Shown one piece after another: positions 8,553 to 16,729 of a stretch of DNA of 64,000 bases (positions are counted from its first letter, which is position 1; the number at the start of each line of letters is the position of its first letter). This DNA comes from JAMXLO01 sp963726125 (GTDB lineage: Bacteria > Pseudomonadota > Alphaproteobacteria > Acetobacterales > Acetobacteraceae). The stretch is from contig CAVSBG010000002.1 of assembly GCA_963726125.1 (NCBI GenBank), positions 620,001-684,000 of the forward strand, read 5' to 3'. Made by a program: the position numbers and the translations under genes. The notes beneath the pieces are model-generated. The model searched no databases, was not told where the DNA came from, and was given only the letters and a program-made list of their open reading frames with translations.

Positions 8553-9289
8553 ATGGATGCGATCCGGGTGCAGCACCTGACCAAGCGCTACGGCGAAACG
8601 CTGGCGGTCGACGACATCGACTTCGCCGTGCCGGCCAGGCGCGACGGTTGGGCTGCTGGGCGGCAACGGCGCGGGCAAGACCACGACGATCGCCATGCTG
8701 CTGGGCCTGCTGATCCCGACGTCGGGCAGCATCGAGGTGCTCGGCCACGACATGGCGCGCGACCGGTTTTCCGCGCTTGCGCGGATGAATTTCTCCTCGC
8801 CCTACGTGTCGCTGCCGCAGCGGCTGTCGGTGGCGGAGAACCTGCGGGTCTACGGGCATCTCTACAACGTGGCCGGCCTGGAACGGCGGATTGCCGAGCT
8901 GTCGGCGGAGCTCGACCTGGGCGATCTGCTGGATCGGCCGGCGGGCAAGCTGTCGGCGGGGCAGAAGACCCGCGTGGCGCTGGCCAAGGCGCTGATCAAC
9001 CGGCCGGAGCTGCTGCTGCTGGACGAACCGACCGCGAGCCTCGATCCCGATACCGGCGACTGGGTGCGCAGCTGGCTGGAGCGGTATCGCGACGAGAGCG
9101 GCTGCACCATCCTGCTGGCGTCGCACAACATGGCGGAAGTGGAACGGATGTGCTCGCACGTGCTGATGCTGAAGCAGGGGCGGATCGTCGATCGGGGCAG
9201 CCCGCGACGAGCTGCTGGCCCGCTATGCGCGCGAGGACATGGAGGAGGTGTTCCTGGATATCGCCCGCAACCGCCGGCAGGTCGCCTGA
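8553..9289 (+). pseudogene. ABC transporter ATP-binding protein (exporter type), two frameshifts
   Basis: Three successive frames rebuild one ABC ATPase of about 245 residues. Frame one from ATG 8553 gives IRVQHLTKRYGETLAVDDI. An extra A at about 8637 shifts into VGLLGGNGAGKTTTIAML (Walker A). This frame continues through KLSAGQKTRVALAKAL (signature, LSAGQ), LLLLDEPTASLD (Walker B) and LLASHNMAEVE (H-loop). A second extra base at about 9205 shifts into DELLARYAREDMEEVFLDIAR. The stop overlaps the ATG of the permease (TGATG). The pair belongs to the ABC-2 drug/polysaccharide export type. As given it cannot produce a functional ATPase. Confidence 0.85.
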
Positions 9290-10089
9290 TGCATCCCGCG
9301 CTGCGTCGCATCTGGGGGCTGATGTACCGGCATCTGGCGCTGTATCGCCGATCCTGGCCACGGCTGCTGGAGCTGGCTTACTGGCCGGTGCTGCAGATGT
9401 GCATCTGGGGCTTCACCGCGAGCTTCCTGGCCGCGCGAATCGGCAACGCCGGTGTGCTGGCCGGGGCCACGCTGCTGGGCGGCGTGTTGCTGTGGGAAGT
9501 GGCGCTGCGCAGCCAGATGGGCGTCGCGATCAGCTTCCTGGAGGAGATGTGGTCGCGCAACCTCGGCCACGTGTTCGTCAGCCCGATGCGGCCGTGGGAG
9601 CTGGTGGCGGCGCTGGTCATGATGTCGATGATCCGCATGCTGGCGGGCGTGCTGCCGGCGATCCTCGTGGCGTGGCTGCTGTATGCCTACAACCTGTTCG
9701 CCCTGGGGCCGGTGCTGGTGCTGTTCTTCATCAACCTGATGATCATGGGGTGGGCGGTGGCGCTGGGTGTGGTGTCGCTGATCCTGCGCCACGGCGCGGG
9801 GGCGGAGGCGCTGGCGTGGTCGGTGCTGTTCGGGCTGACGCCGTTCTCGGCGGTATTCTATCCCGTCTCCGTGCTGCCAAAGATGCTGCAGCCAGTGGCG
9901 CTGGCGTTGCCCTCGGCGCAGGTGTTCGAGGGCATGCGGGGCGTGCTGCTGAACGGGGTCGTGCTCTGGGACCACCTGATCGCTGCTTTCGCGTTGAACG
10001 CGGTTTGGTTGGCGGCGGCAGGTCTGCTGTTCGCGCAGCAGTTTCGGCAGGCACGGATCCGTGGGGCGCTGATGAGTATCGGGGAGTAG
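9289..10089 (+). CDS. ABC-2 type transporter permease
   Basis: A 266-residue integral membrane protein with about six hydrophobic segments, for example VLAGATLLGGVLLWEVAL, ILVAWLLYAYNLFALGPVLV and NLMIMGWAVALGVVSLIL. The region FGLTPFSAVFYPVSVLPKMLQPVALALP is the conserved ABC-2 membrane motif. It forms the channel of an exporter with the ATPase encoded immediately upstream (1-base overlap, TGATG). Because of the upstream frameshift, the ATG at 9289 is internal to a longer open frame that joins the ATPase middle segment to the permease; that fusion is an artefact and homology starts at MHPALRRIWGLMYRHL. Substrate unknown. Confidence 0.9.
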   Translation: MHPALRRIWGLMYRHLALYRRSWPRLLELAYWPVLQMCIWGFTASFLAARIGNAGVLAGATLLGGVLLWEVALRSQMGVAISFLEEMWSRNLGHVFVSPMRPWELVAALVMMSMIRMLAGVLPAILVAWLLYAYNLFALGPVLVLFFINLMIMGWAVALGVVSLILRHGAGAEALAWSVLFGLTPFSAVFYPVSVLPKMLQPVALALPSAQVFEGMRGVLLNGVVLWDHLIAAFALNAVWLAAAGLLFAQQFRQARIRGALMSIGE

Positions 10090-10099
10090 GCGGCCGCGA

Positions 10100-10390
10100 T
10101 TAGGGCAGCGGCCGTGCGCGCGTCACGTCCAGTTCATGATCGATCAAGGGTTGCACGCTCGCCAGGAATCGCACCGTGTGGGGACGTTCGGTATGAGCAT
10201 CGAACGCTGCTTCGTCGGCCCAACGCGAGTGGATGTAGCACAGGCGGGGGTCGCGGGTGGAACCAAACGCCTCGATCGAGCGACAGCCTGGCTCAAGACG
10301 GGTGGGCGCGACGACATTACGTAGCGCAGCGGCGACAGCATCCTGCTGGCCCTCGCGGGCATGGAAGCGGGCGAAGATGAACAGGTCCAT
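10100..10390 (-). CDS. Antibiotic biosynthesis monooxygenase (ABM) domain protein
   Basis: A 96-residue single-domain protein with the dimeric alpha/beta-barrel ABM pattern: MDLFIFARFHAREGQQDAV, LEPGCRSIEAFGS, YIHSRWADEAAFDAHTE and FLASVQPLIDHELDV. Proteins of this family include quinol monooxygenases and heme-degrading enzymes; the specific reaction cannot be assigned. The ATG at 10390 follows a strong RBS (GGAGGAACCGA); the open frame extends upstream but has no homology there. Convergent with the ABC permease. Confidence 0.86.
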   Translation of the reverse strand: MDLFIFARFHAREGQQDAVAAALRNVVAPTRLEPGCRSIEAFGSTRDPRLCYIHSRWADEAAFDAHTERPHTVRFLASVQPLIDHELDVTRARPLP

Positions 10391-10589
10391 TCGGTTCCTC
10401 CACTGTGGCCGTTCTTGGTGCGAGCGTGTTGGTGCGACTGGCACAGGATAGTCGCATCGTGATCGTGGCGCAGGCTTTGCTCCGTTGCCAGTGGTCTCGT
10501 GAGTTGGTAGAAAGATTTCGCTTTTTGCCAACCTATCTTGAACTTGGTCAGAAAATCCTTCTCTCCTAAGCCTCCGATAGGAGGTTTGG

Positions 10590-10634
10590 ATGGCCGGAGA
10601 GACTGCTGTTCCTGTCGCTGAGATGCAGCGATGA
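10590..10634 (+). CDS. Candidate 14-residue leader peptide upstream of the sulfite-reduction operon
   Basis: An ATG at 10590 sits five bases after a GGAGG box and encodes MAGETAVPVAEMQR before TGA at 10632-10634. The stop overlaps the ATG of the next gene (ATGA at 10631), which itself has no RBS of its own. The GGAGG is also one arm of a small hairpin (CCTCC-GATA-GGAGG, 10571-10584) that could hide the RBS. This arrangement fits a translationally coupled leader ORF controlling the siroheme/sulfite operon. It is inferred only from layout; there is no run of regulatory codons such as Cys. Confidence 0.4.
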   Translation: MAGETAVPVAEMQR

Positions 10635-11167
10635 TTGCCGTCGCGCTGGACCCTATGGTGCTGCCGATCGCGGTAGCGGGACGTGGCGCGGGAGTGCTGC
10701 GGCGGTACCGTGCTCTGAGGGCCGGCGGCGCTGGTAATCTGCTGCTGTTCACCGACGAACCTGCCGATGTGGGGGACTCAGCGCGGCCTTTGCCGGTTCG
10801 ACGGAGCGATCTTGCCGGTGTCCGCGCCCTCTGGATCACCGGCCTGCCCGACCGGGAGGCCGCCGAACTGGCCGCGCTGGCGCGGTCCGAACGGGTTCTG
10901 GTCAATGTCGAGGACCGTCCGGCGCTGTGCGACTTCCATAGCGTCGCGGAGGTAAGGCGCGGCGATCTGTTGCTGACCGTATCGACGGCTGGCGCGAGCC
11001 CTGGCCTGGCCGCGCGGATCAGGGCTCGGTTGGCGGGGGAATTTGGGCCGGAGTGGGCGGAGCGGCTGGCGCAGTTGCGCGGGCATCGGGCGATGTGGCG
11101 ACGCGACGGGCGCGATCTGGCGGCAGAAACCGATGCACTGCTGCAAGCCAACGGGTGGCTGGCATGA
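10631..11167 (+). CDS. Precorrin-2 dehydrogenase-like protein (siroheme synthase N-terminal domain)
   Basis: A 178-residue protein resembling the NAD-binding domain of CysG/Met8: AVAGRGAGVLRRYRALRAGGA at the start (a divergent nucleotide-binding loop), LVNVEDRPALCDFHSVAEVRRGDLLLTVSTAGASPGLAARIRARL in the middle, the hallmark NV.D....CDF...A...RG.L...ISTGG.SP block. It should oxidise precorrin-2 to sirohydrochlorin and perhaps chelate iron. It overlaps the methyltransferase gene by 4 bp (ATGA), so two separate genes replace the single fused cysG of enterobacteria. Its first glycine-rich loop is weaker than usual. The role is supported by the downstream siroheme-requiring sulfite reductase. Confidence 0.82.
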   Translation: MIAVALDPMVLPIAVAGRGAGVLRRYRALRAGGAGNLLLFTDEPADVGDSARPLPVRRSDLAGVRALWITGLPDREAAELAALARSERVLVNVEDRPALCDFHSVAEVRRGDLLLTVSTAGASPGLAARIRARLAGEFGPEWAERLAQLRGHRAMWRRDGRDLAAETDALLQANGWLA

Positions 11168-11946
11168 GCTTCGAGCCGGGCACCGTCTGGTTGGTGGGCG
11201 CCGGGCCAGGCGATCCGGGCCTGCTGACGCTGCACGCAGCGCGCGCACTGGCTGAGGCCGATATCGTGCTGCACGACGCGCTGGTCTCGCCGGAAATCCT
11301 GGCGTTGGCACCCCAGGCGCGCCTGGAACCGGTTGGCAAGCGCGCCGGTGGACGCCGCACGCCGCAGCTTCGCATCAACGAGCGTCTGATCCAGCTGGCG
11401 CGCGAGGGGCTTCGGGTGGTTCGGCTGAAAGGCGGCGATCCGCTGGTGTTCGGACGGGGTGGGGAAGAGGCGTTGGCGCTTGCCGCGGCCGGCGTGCGCT
11501 TTCGCATCATACCGGGGATCAGTGCGGGCGTCGGTGGCACGGCCGCTGCCGGCATTCCAGTGACGCACCGCGGTCTGGCGCACAGCGTCTCTTTCGTCAC
11601 CGGACATGATGCGGGCGGCGAAGTGCCGGAGCTCGACTGGACGGCGCTGGCGCGCGGGAGCGGCGTGCTGGTGCTGTACATGGCGCTGCGGCAGATCGGT
11701 TCGATTGCGTCGCGCCTGCTTGCCGCCGGGCGAGATGCCGCTGAGCCGGTCGCTCTCATTACCGATGCGACGACGCCTCGGCAGAGTGTTGTCGTCACAA
11801 CGCTGGCGGATGCGGCGACAGCCGCTGCCGGCATTCCACGCCATGCGCCGACGCTGATCGTGATCGGCCCCGTGGTCGCCCTGCGTCCGCTGATTGCGGC
11901 GTGGCAGGGCGAGCCTCGACCTGAGGGAGAACGTCATGCTGCCTGA
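11164..11946 (+). CDS. cobA: Uroporphyrinogen-III C-methyltransferase
   Basis: A 260-residue SAM-dependent methyltransferase that turns uroporphyrinogen III into precorrin-2, the first step to siroheme. Family blocks are VWLVGAGPGDPGLLTLHAARAL near the start, VLHDALVSPEIL, VGKRAG, VRLKGGDPLVFGRGGEEA and ISAGVGGTAAAGIPVTHRG. The start (MSFEPG, 11164) overlaps the previous stop and homology begins there. It ends 11 bp inside cysJ. Position between the dehydrogenase and cysJI shows that siroheme for CysI is the purpose here rather than cobalamin. Confidence 0.94.
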   Translation: MSFEPGTVWLVGAGPGDPGLLTLHAARALAEADIVLHDALVSPEILALAPQARLEPVGKRAGGRRTPQLRINERLIQLAREGLRVVRLKGGDPLVFGRGGEEALALAAAGVRFRIIPGISAGVGGTAAAGIPVTHRGLAHSVSFVTGHDAGGEVPELDWTALARGSGVLVLYMALRQIGSIASRLLAAGRDAAEPVALITDATTPRQSVVVTTLADAATAAAGIPRHAPTLIVIGPVVALRPLIAAWQGEPRPEGERHAA

Positions 11947-13642
11947 AACATCGCCGTTTGCGGCCGACCAGATTGTCGCGCTGAACCGAATCATGTCCGG
12001 CAGCACGGCCGAACAGCGAAACTGGCTGAGCGGGTTCCTCGCGGGCTATCAGGCGGCGTCCGTTCCGCAGCCGGCCGCGACGGCACCGCCGGCACGCCGT
12101 GCACCGCTGACCATCCTGTTCGCGACCGAGTCCGGCAATGCCGAGGCGCTGGCTGATGCGGCGCGCAAGGCAGCCGGCAAGTTGGGATTTGCTGCGCGCG
12201 TGCTGGACATGGCCGATGCGACACCGGCCCAGGTCGCGGTCGCGCAGAACCTGCTGGTGATCGCCAGCACCTGGGGCGAGGGTGATCCGCCGCAACGCGC
12301 GATCGATTTCCATGCAGCGCTGATGGCAGAAGATGCGCCTCGATTCGAAGGCGTGCGGTATGCGGTGCTGGCATTGGGCGATCGCGCCTATGCGAAGTTC
12401 TGCGAGACCGGGCGGCTGTTCGATGAACGGTTTGCCGCGCTCGGCGCGACGCGGGTGGCGGAGCGGATCGAATGCGACCTGGATTACGAGGCTCCGGCGG
12501 AAACGTGGATCGACGGCGCGCTGGGTAAGCTGCGCGCGGAGTTGGGCGAGCCGGAGGCGGGCGCCGTCATTCATGTGGACTTCGCTCGCCCCGGCGCGGA
12601 AGCCGCCGGTTATAGCCGGACGCAGCCGTTCGAGGCGGAGATCACCGAACGCATCCGGCTGAGCGGCAGTCGTTCCACGTCGGACACGTGGCATGTCGAG
12701 CTGTCGCTAGAGGGTGCCGGCATCGCGTATGAACCGGGGGATTCGCTCGGGTTCGTGCCGGTGAATGATCCAGCGTTAGTGGATGCAGTGCTGGCTGCCA
12801 CCGGCAACAGCGGCAATGCGTGCTTGCATGCGAAGCTGTCCGAGCAGTTCGACATCACCACGCTGTCGATGCCCAAATTCGATGAATATGCCGGAGGCGG
12901 TTCGCTGGTGCGTCAGGATGGCTGGCAGGTGATCGATATGTTGGAGGCGGCGCCTCGGCGATTGAGCGAGGCGGAACTTCTGTCGCTGCTGCGTCCGCTG
13001 GCGCCGCGCTATTTCTCGATCGCGTCCAGCCGCAAGGCGGTGCCGGATGAGGCGCATCTGCTGATCGCGGCCGTGCGCTACACAACGCACGGGCGTGCGC
13101 GCAACGGTGTTGCCTCGGTCGATGTCGCGGAGCGGCGCAAGGCGAGCGATCGGATGCGGGTGTTCCTGAAGCCGAACCCGCATTTCCGGCTGCCGACAGA
13201 CGCCGAGCGGCCGATCATCATGATCGGGCCGGGAACCGGTGTGGCGCCGTTCCGCGGCTTCATGCAGGAGCGCGATGCGGTGGGCGCTCGCGGGCGCAAT
13301 TGGCTGGTGTTCGGGCACCGTAACTACACGCATGACTTCCTGTATCAGTTGGAATGGCAGGACCTGCTGAAGCGTGGGGCGCTGACGCGGCTGGATGTGG
13401 CGTTCTCGCGGGACCAGCCGGAGAAGCGCTACGTGCAGCATGCGTTGTGGGATGCTCGGCGGGAGCTTTACGCGTGGGTGCGTGATGGCGCGGTGATCTA
13501 CGTGTGCGGCGACGCGAACGCGATGGCGAAGGACGTGCACGCGATGTTGCAACGCATCCTGGCTGAGCAGGGCGGTGGCGATGGCGTTGCGGCGCTGGAT
13601 GCGTTGCGGCGCGAGGGGAGGTATTTGCGCGATGTCTACTAA
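11936..13642 (+). CDS. cysJ: Assimilatory sulfite reductase, flavoprotein (alpha) subunit
   Basis: A 568-residue diflavin reductase. The flavodoxin domain (residues about 58-200) has the FMN loop TILFATESGNAEALA and STWGEGDPP. The FAD domain follows with RYFSIASS (RxYS type). The NADPH domain shows MIGPGTGVAPFRGFMQER, FGHRNYTHDFLY and YVCGDANAMAKDVHAML, ending in RYLRDVY with the aromatic C-terminus that stacks on FAD. It passes electrons from NADPH to the siroheme subunit CysI. ATG at 11936 is chosen (RBS gagggagaa); the gene overlaps cobA by 11 bp and cysI by 11 bp, indicating tight coupling. Confidence 0.93.
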   Translation: MLPETSPFAADQIVALNRIMSGSTAEQRNWLSGFLAGYQAASVPQPAATAPPARRAPLTILFATESGNAEALADAARKAAGKLGFAARVLDMADATPAQVAVAQNLLVIASTWGEGDPPQRAIDFHAALMAEDAPRFEGVRYAVLALGDRAYAKFCETGRLFDERFAALGATRVAERIECDLDYEAPAETWIDGALGKLRAELGEPEAGAVIHVDFARPGAEAAGYSRTQPFEAEITERIRLSGSRSTSDTWHVELSLEGAGIAYEPGDSLGFVPVNDPALVDAVLAATGNSGNACLHAKLSEQFDITTLSMPKFDEYAGGGSLVRQDGWQVIDMLEAAPRRLSEAELLSLLRPLAPRYFSIASSRKAVPDEAHLLIAAVRYTTHGRARNGVASVDVAERRKASDRMRVFLKPNPHFRLPTDAERPIIMIGPGTGVAPFRGFMQERDAVGARGRNWLVFGHRNYTHDFLYQLEWQDLLKRGALTRLDVAFSRDQPEKRYVQHALWDARRELYAWVRDGAVIYVCGDANAMAKDVHAMLQRILAEQGGGDGVAALDALRREGRYLRDVY

Positions 13643-15329
13643 TCCCTCACCCAACGAGGCGATCAAGGCGGACAGCCGGTTTCTTCGCGGAACGATCGCT
13701 GATGGACTGACGCGGGTGGAAACCGGCGCGCTGTCGGATGACGATCAGCAACTGACGAAGTTTCACGGTATTTATGTGCAAGATGATCGTGATCTGCGTG
13801 CGGAACGCGGGCGCAAGAAGATGGAAAAGGCGTTCATCTTCATGGCGCGCATGCGGGTTCCTGGCGGTGTGCTGACTCCGGCGCAGTGGTTGTCAGCCGA
13901 GAAGATCGCGCGCGAACGAGGCAATGGCACGCTGCGGCTGACCACGCGGCAGACGATCCAGTTCCACGGCATTATCAAGAGCAACCTGCGACTCGCGATC
14001 CAGGCGCTGAATGACGCGATGCTGGATACGATTGCCGCGTGCGGCGACGTGAACCGCAATGTCATCGCGCGGGTCAATCCCTGGCAGAGCCGATCGCATG
14101 CTGAGGTGTACGGGCTGGCGGACGCGATCGGGACGCATCTGCTGCCGAAGAGCCGCGCGTGGCATGAGATCTGGATCGACGGCGAGCAACTTCCGGGGGC
14201 GGAGGAAGAGGACGAACCGATCTATGGACGCACCTACATGCCTCGGAAGTTCAAGATCGCGGTCGCGTTGCCGCCGAACAATGATGTCGATGTGTTCGCT
14301 CATGACCTTGGGTTCATCGCCATCGAGGAGGATGGTGCGATTGTCGGCTATAATGTGGTGGTCGGCGGTGGCATGGGCATGACGCATGGCGAACCGGACA
14401 CATTCCCGCGCACCGGCGATGTAGTGGGATTCTGCACGCCGGATCAGGCGGTGAATGTCGCCGAGAAGGTCGTCACCGTGCAGCGCGATTTCGGCAATCG
14501 TTCCGACCGCAAGCATGCGCGGCTGAAATACACCATCGAGCGGATGGGCCTTGCGGAGTTTCGCGCCGAACTGGAGCGGCGGCTTGATCAGGTGCTGGCT
14601 CCGGCACGCGAATTTGAGTTCACCGGCAATGGGGATCGGCTTGGTTGGGCAGAAGGTGACGACGGGCGTTGGCATCTCACGCTGTTCATCGAGAATGGAC
14701 GTGTGCGTGATGAGGGTGATTGTCGATCGCTGAGCGGACTGCACGCGGTCGCCGAGCTTGGGTTCGGGCGGTTCATTCTGACGCCAAACCAGAACCTCGT
14801 GGTTGCCGATGTGCCGGCAGAGCGTCGTGGCGAGGTGGACGCACTGGCTCGTGAGTATGGGCTGGATGTATCGCTGAGCGGTCTGCGTCGCAATGCGCTG
14901 GCCTGTGTCGCGCTGCCCACGTGCGGGCTCGCCCTGGCGGAAAGCGAGCGCTACCTGCCGAACCTTGTCTCGCGTCTGGAGGAGGAGCTGGATCGAGTTG
15001 GCCTGGCGCAGGAGGACATCACCATCCGCATGACCGGCTGTCCGAACGGTTGCGCGCGGCCTTATCTCGCGGAGATCGGGCTCGTTGGTCGCAGCCCAGG
15101 CGTATATAATCTGTACCTAGGCGGCGCGTTCGATGGCACGCGCATGAACAAGTTGTATCGCAAGGATGTCGACGACGATGCCATCGTTGCATCGCTGACG
15201 CCGCTGTTCCGTGACTATGCCGAACATCGCTCTGGAGACGAACGGTTCGGCGATTACGCGGTTCGCGCCGGATACATCCGGCCGACGGTCAGCGGCAAGA
15301 CATTCCATGAGGATGTCGCCGTAGAATGA
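13632..15329 (+). CDS. cysI: Assimilatory sulfite reductase, hemoprotein (beta) subunit
   Basis: A 565-residue nitrite/sulfite reductase hemoprotein. It contains KFHGIYVQDDRDLRAERGRKK at the N-terminus, LRLTTRQTIQFHGI (siroheme-binding Arg residues), CGDVNRNV, GGGMGMTHG, and the siroheme/[4Fe-4S] cysteines as C-x5-C (CVALPTC) and C-x3-C (CPNGC) in the C-terminal half. It reduces sulfite to sulfide with electrons from CysJ. It overlaps cysJ by 11 bp. Its last residues coincide with the operon end; no cysH, cysD or cysN lies next to it, so sulfate activation must be encoded elsewhere. Confidence 0.94.
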   Translation: MSTNPSPNEAIKADSRFLRGTIADGLTRVETGALSDDDQQLTKFHGIYVQDDRDLRAERGRKKMEKAFIFMARMRVPGGVLTPAQWLSAEKIARERGNGTLRLTTRQTIQFHGIIKSNLRLAIQALNDAMLDTIAACGDVNRNVIARVNPWQSRSHAEVYGLADAIGTHLLPKSRAWHEIWIDGEQLPGAEEEDEPIYGRTYMPRKFKIAVALPPNNDVDVFAHDLGFIAIEEDGAIVGYNVVVGGGMGMTHGEPDTFPRTGDVVGFCTPDQAVNVAEKVVTVQRDFGNRSDRKHARLKYTIERMGLAEFRAELERRLDQVLAPAREFEFTGNGDRLGWAEGDDGRWHLTLFIENGRVRDEGDCRSLSGLHAVAELGFGRFILTPNQNLVVADVPAERRGEVDALAREYGLDVSLSGLRRNALACVALPTCGLALAESERYLPNLVSRLEEELDRVGLAQEDITIRMTGCPNGCARPYLAEIGLVGRSPGVYNLYLGGAFDGTRMNKLYRKDVDDDAIVASLTPLFRDYAEHRSGDERFGDYAVRAGYIRPTVSGKTFHEDVAVE

Positions 15330-15365
15330 GACGAATCGGGAGCGGCAACTTTGGCAATATGGCGG

Positions 15366-15746
15366 CTACGAGACGAGAGTGCCGGTGGGCTCCATGATCT
15401 GTATTTCCTCGGGCGTCTCCAGCACGGGGCGGATTGAATTCAGTGCCGCGCGCAATGTCCGGAACCGCTGCGGTTCGTTCCAGTTTGGGGCCACAGTAAC
15501 GACCCAGAATGCAGACTCAGCCGGAGAGTAGACCAGATGCGTCGGCTCCCTGCTGGGCCGCTCGATGATAACGATGCGGCCGACAATCTTCGGGTCGTCG
15601 CCTCGGCGCTCGCTCACGAAGGCACGTGTGATGCCGGCACGTTCCCGTTGCGTGGCGGCGAACCACTCCGCGACGAGGGCGCGTTCCCACTGTGAGATAG
15701 GACGCGGCGGAAAGGTTAGGATGACGTTATCGGCGTGCGACGGCAT
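15366..15746 (-). CDS. Hypothetical protein
   Basis: A 126-residue soluble protein that I do not recognise. It has balanced composition, no signal peptide and no membrane segment. It contains ISQWERALVAEWFAATQRE and IVIIERPSREPTHLVYSP. The last third (WVVTVAPNWNEPQRFRTLRAALNSIRPVL) looks like a folded alpha/beta protein. Coding bias resembles the neighbours. It faces the end of cysI (37-bp gap). It is real by length and codon usage, without an assignable function. Confidence 0.6.
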   Translation of the reverse strand: MPSHADNVILTFPPRPISQWERALVAEWFAATQRERAGITRAFVSERRGDDPKIVGRIVIIERPSREPTHLVYSPAESAFWVVTVAPNWNEPQRFRTLRAALNSIRPVLETPEEIQIMEPTGTLVS

Positions 15747-15821
15747 GACTACACGGCTAGGTCGTTCAGAGGCCGTCGCTTAATCGGGGTCCGGTTACAA
15801 ATTCCCTCCAAACGCCTTCAC

Positions 15822-16676
15822 CTATTCGGGATCAGGTCCCTCCACCGCGGCATAACCGTGGCCGAATGCGGCATCGCGCTTTTGAAACGCGAATTTAACG
15901 CCGTGCGTGCGCATCGTCTGACGGAACTCGCGCGCCATCGGTGCATTGTGCCCTCGCGCATCAATTTCTGCACCGATACGTTGCAGCGTGCGAGCACCCA
16001 TCAGCTCCATGCCCAGATTGACCAGGCGTTTGTTGGCCGACAGCAGATGTGGATCGACCAGTCCCATGCGGTTGGCCAGGCGCATTACCTCGGCTTCAAG
16101 TTCCGCAGCCGGTACGGATTTCAGCGCCAGGCCGATGCGCGCTGCATCCGCGCCCGTTACGCTGTCGCCGGTCAGCAGCAGGCGCTTCGCCCATTGCGGA
16201 CCGCAATGATACAGCCACATGCTGCCGGGTGGCGTGCCTAGATCGCGTACCGGTGGGAAGCCGATGCGGGCGTCGTCCGAGACGATGACCATGTCGCACA
16301 GCCAGGCGAGGTCGGTGCCGATGCCGATGCAGGTGCCATGAACCTGAGCGATCACCGGCTTGTGCATGTCGAACAGCGTGATGCGTAGGCGCTGTCCCTG
16401 TTCAAGACGCCACACGTCGTCGTCGATCTCTTGCCGACCGCGATAGTCCTCGCCGCGGCCTGAGGAGTACTCACTGAGGTCGGCGCCGGCACAGAAATGC
16501 GGTCCGGCGCCGCGTAGTACAACAGAGTGGATTGGGTTGTACTCGTCAGCTTCGAGCAATGCCGCGTGCAGCTCGCGGAGCAGCGTGGCGCTAAGCGCGT
16601 TGCGCTTCTCGGGGCGGTTCAGCGTGATGATCGCGACCTTGCCCTTGATCTCGTAGGTGATGTTGTCGAATTGCAT
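15822..16676 (-). CDS. Enoyl-CoA hydratase/isomerase family protein
   Basis: A 284-residue crotonase-fold protein. Diagnostic parts are VAIITLNRPEKRNALSATL (residues 13-31), VVLRGAGPHFCAGADLSEY (oxyanion hole) and KPVIAQVHGTCIGIGTDLAWLCDMVI, where the second oxyanion glycine sits. DARIGFPPVRDLGTPPG follows, but the usual catalytic Glu of hydratases in the GxPE segment is not evident, so it may be another crotonase activity. Divergent from the enolase-superfamily gene with a 53-bp gap. The neighbourhood suggests catabolism of a carboxylic acid; no specific pathway can be named. Confidence 0.88.
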   Translation of the reverse strand: MQFDNITYEIKGKVAIITLNRPEKRNALSATLLRELHAALLEADEYNPIHSVVLRGAGPHFCAGADLSEYSSGRGEDYRGRQEIDDDVWRLEQGQRLRITLFDMHKPVIAQVHGTCIGIGTDLAWLCDMVIVSDDARIGFPPVRDLGTPPGSMWLYHCGPQWAKRLLLTGDSVTGADAARIGLALKSVPAAELEAEVMRLANRMGLVDPHLLSANKRLVNLGMELMGARTLQRIGAEIDARGHNAPMAREFRQTMRTHGVKFAFQKRDAAFGHGYAAVEGPDPE

Positions 16677-16729
16677 GTTGCTTCCTCCGCTGTATTGTCG
16701 CCGGCAAGCATGAACCGAGGAGGAAGCTG

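Noticed and set aside
8695..10089. Apparent 464-residue fusion of ABC ATPase and permease
   Set aside because: The join reads non-homologous residues between GSPRRAAGP and MHPALRR; a single extra base at about 9205 explains it, and the true ATPase end and permease start overlap as TGATG.
10391..10630. Riboswitch (SAM or cobalamin type) before the sulfite operon
   Set aside because: I could not fit a SAM or cobalamin aptamer core on either strand; only a short hairpin and leader ORF are visible.
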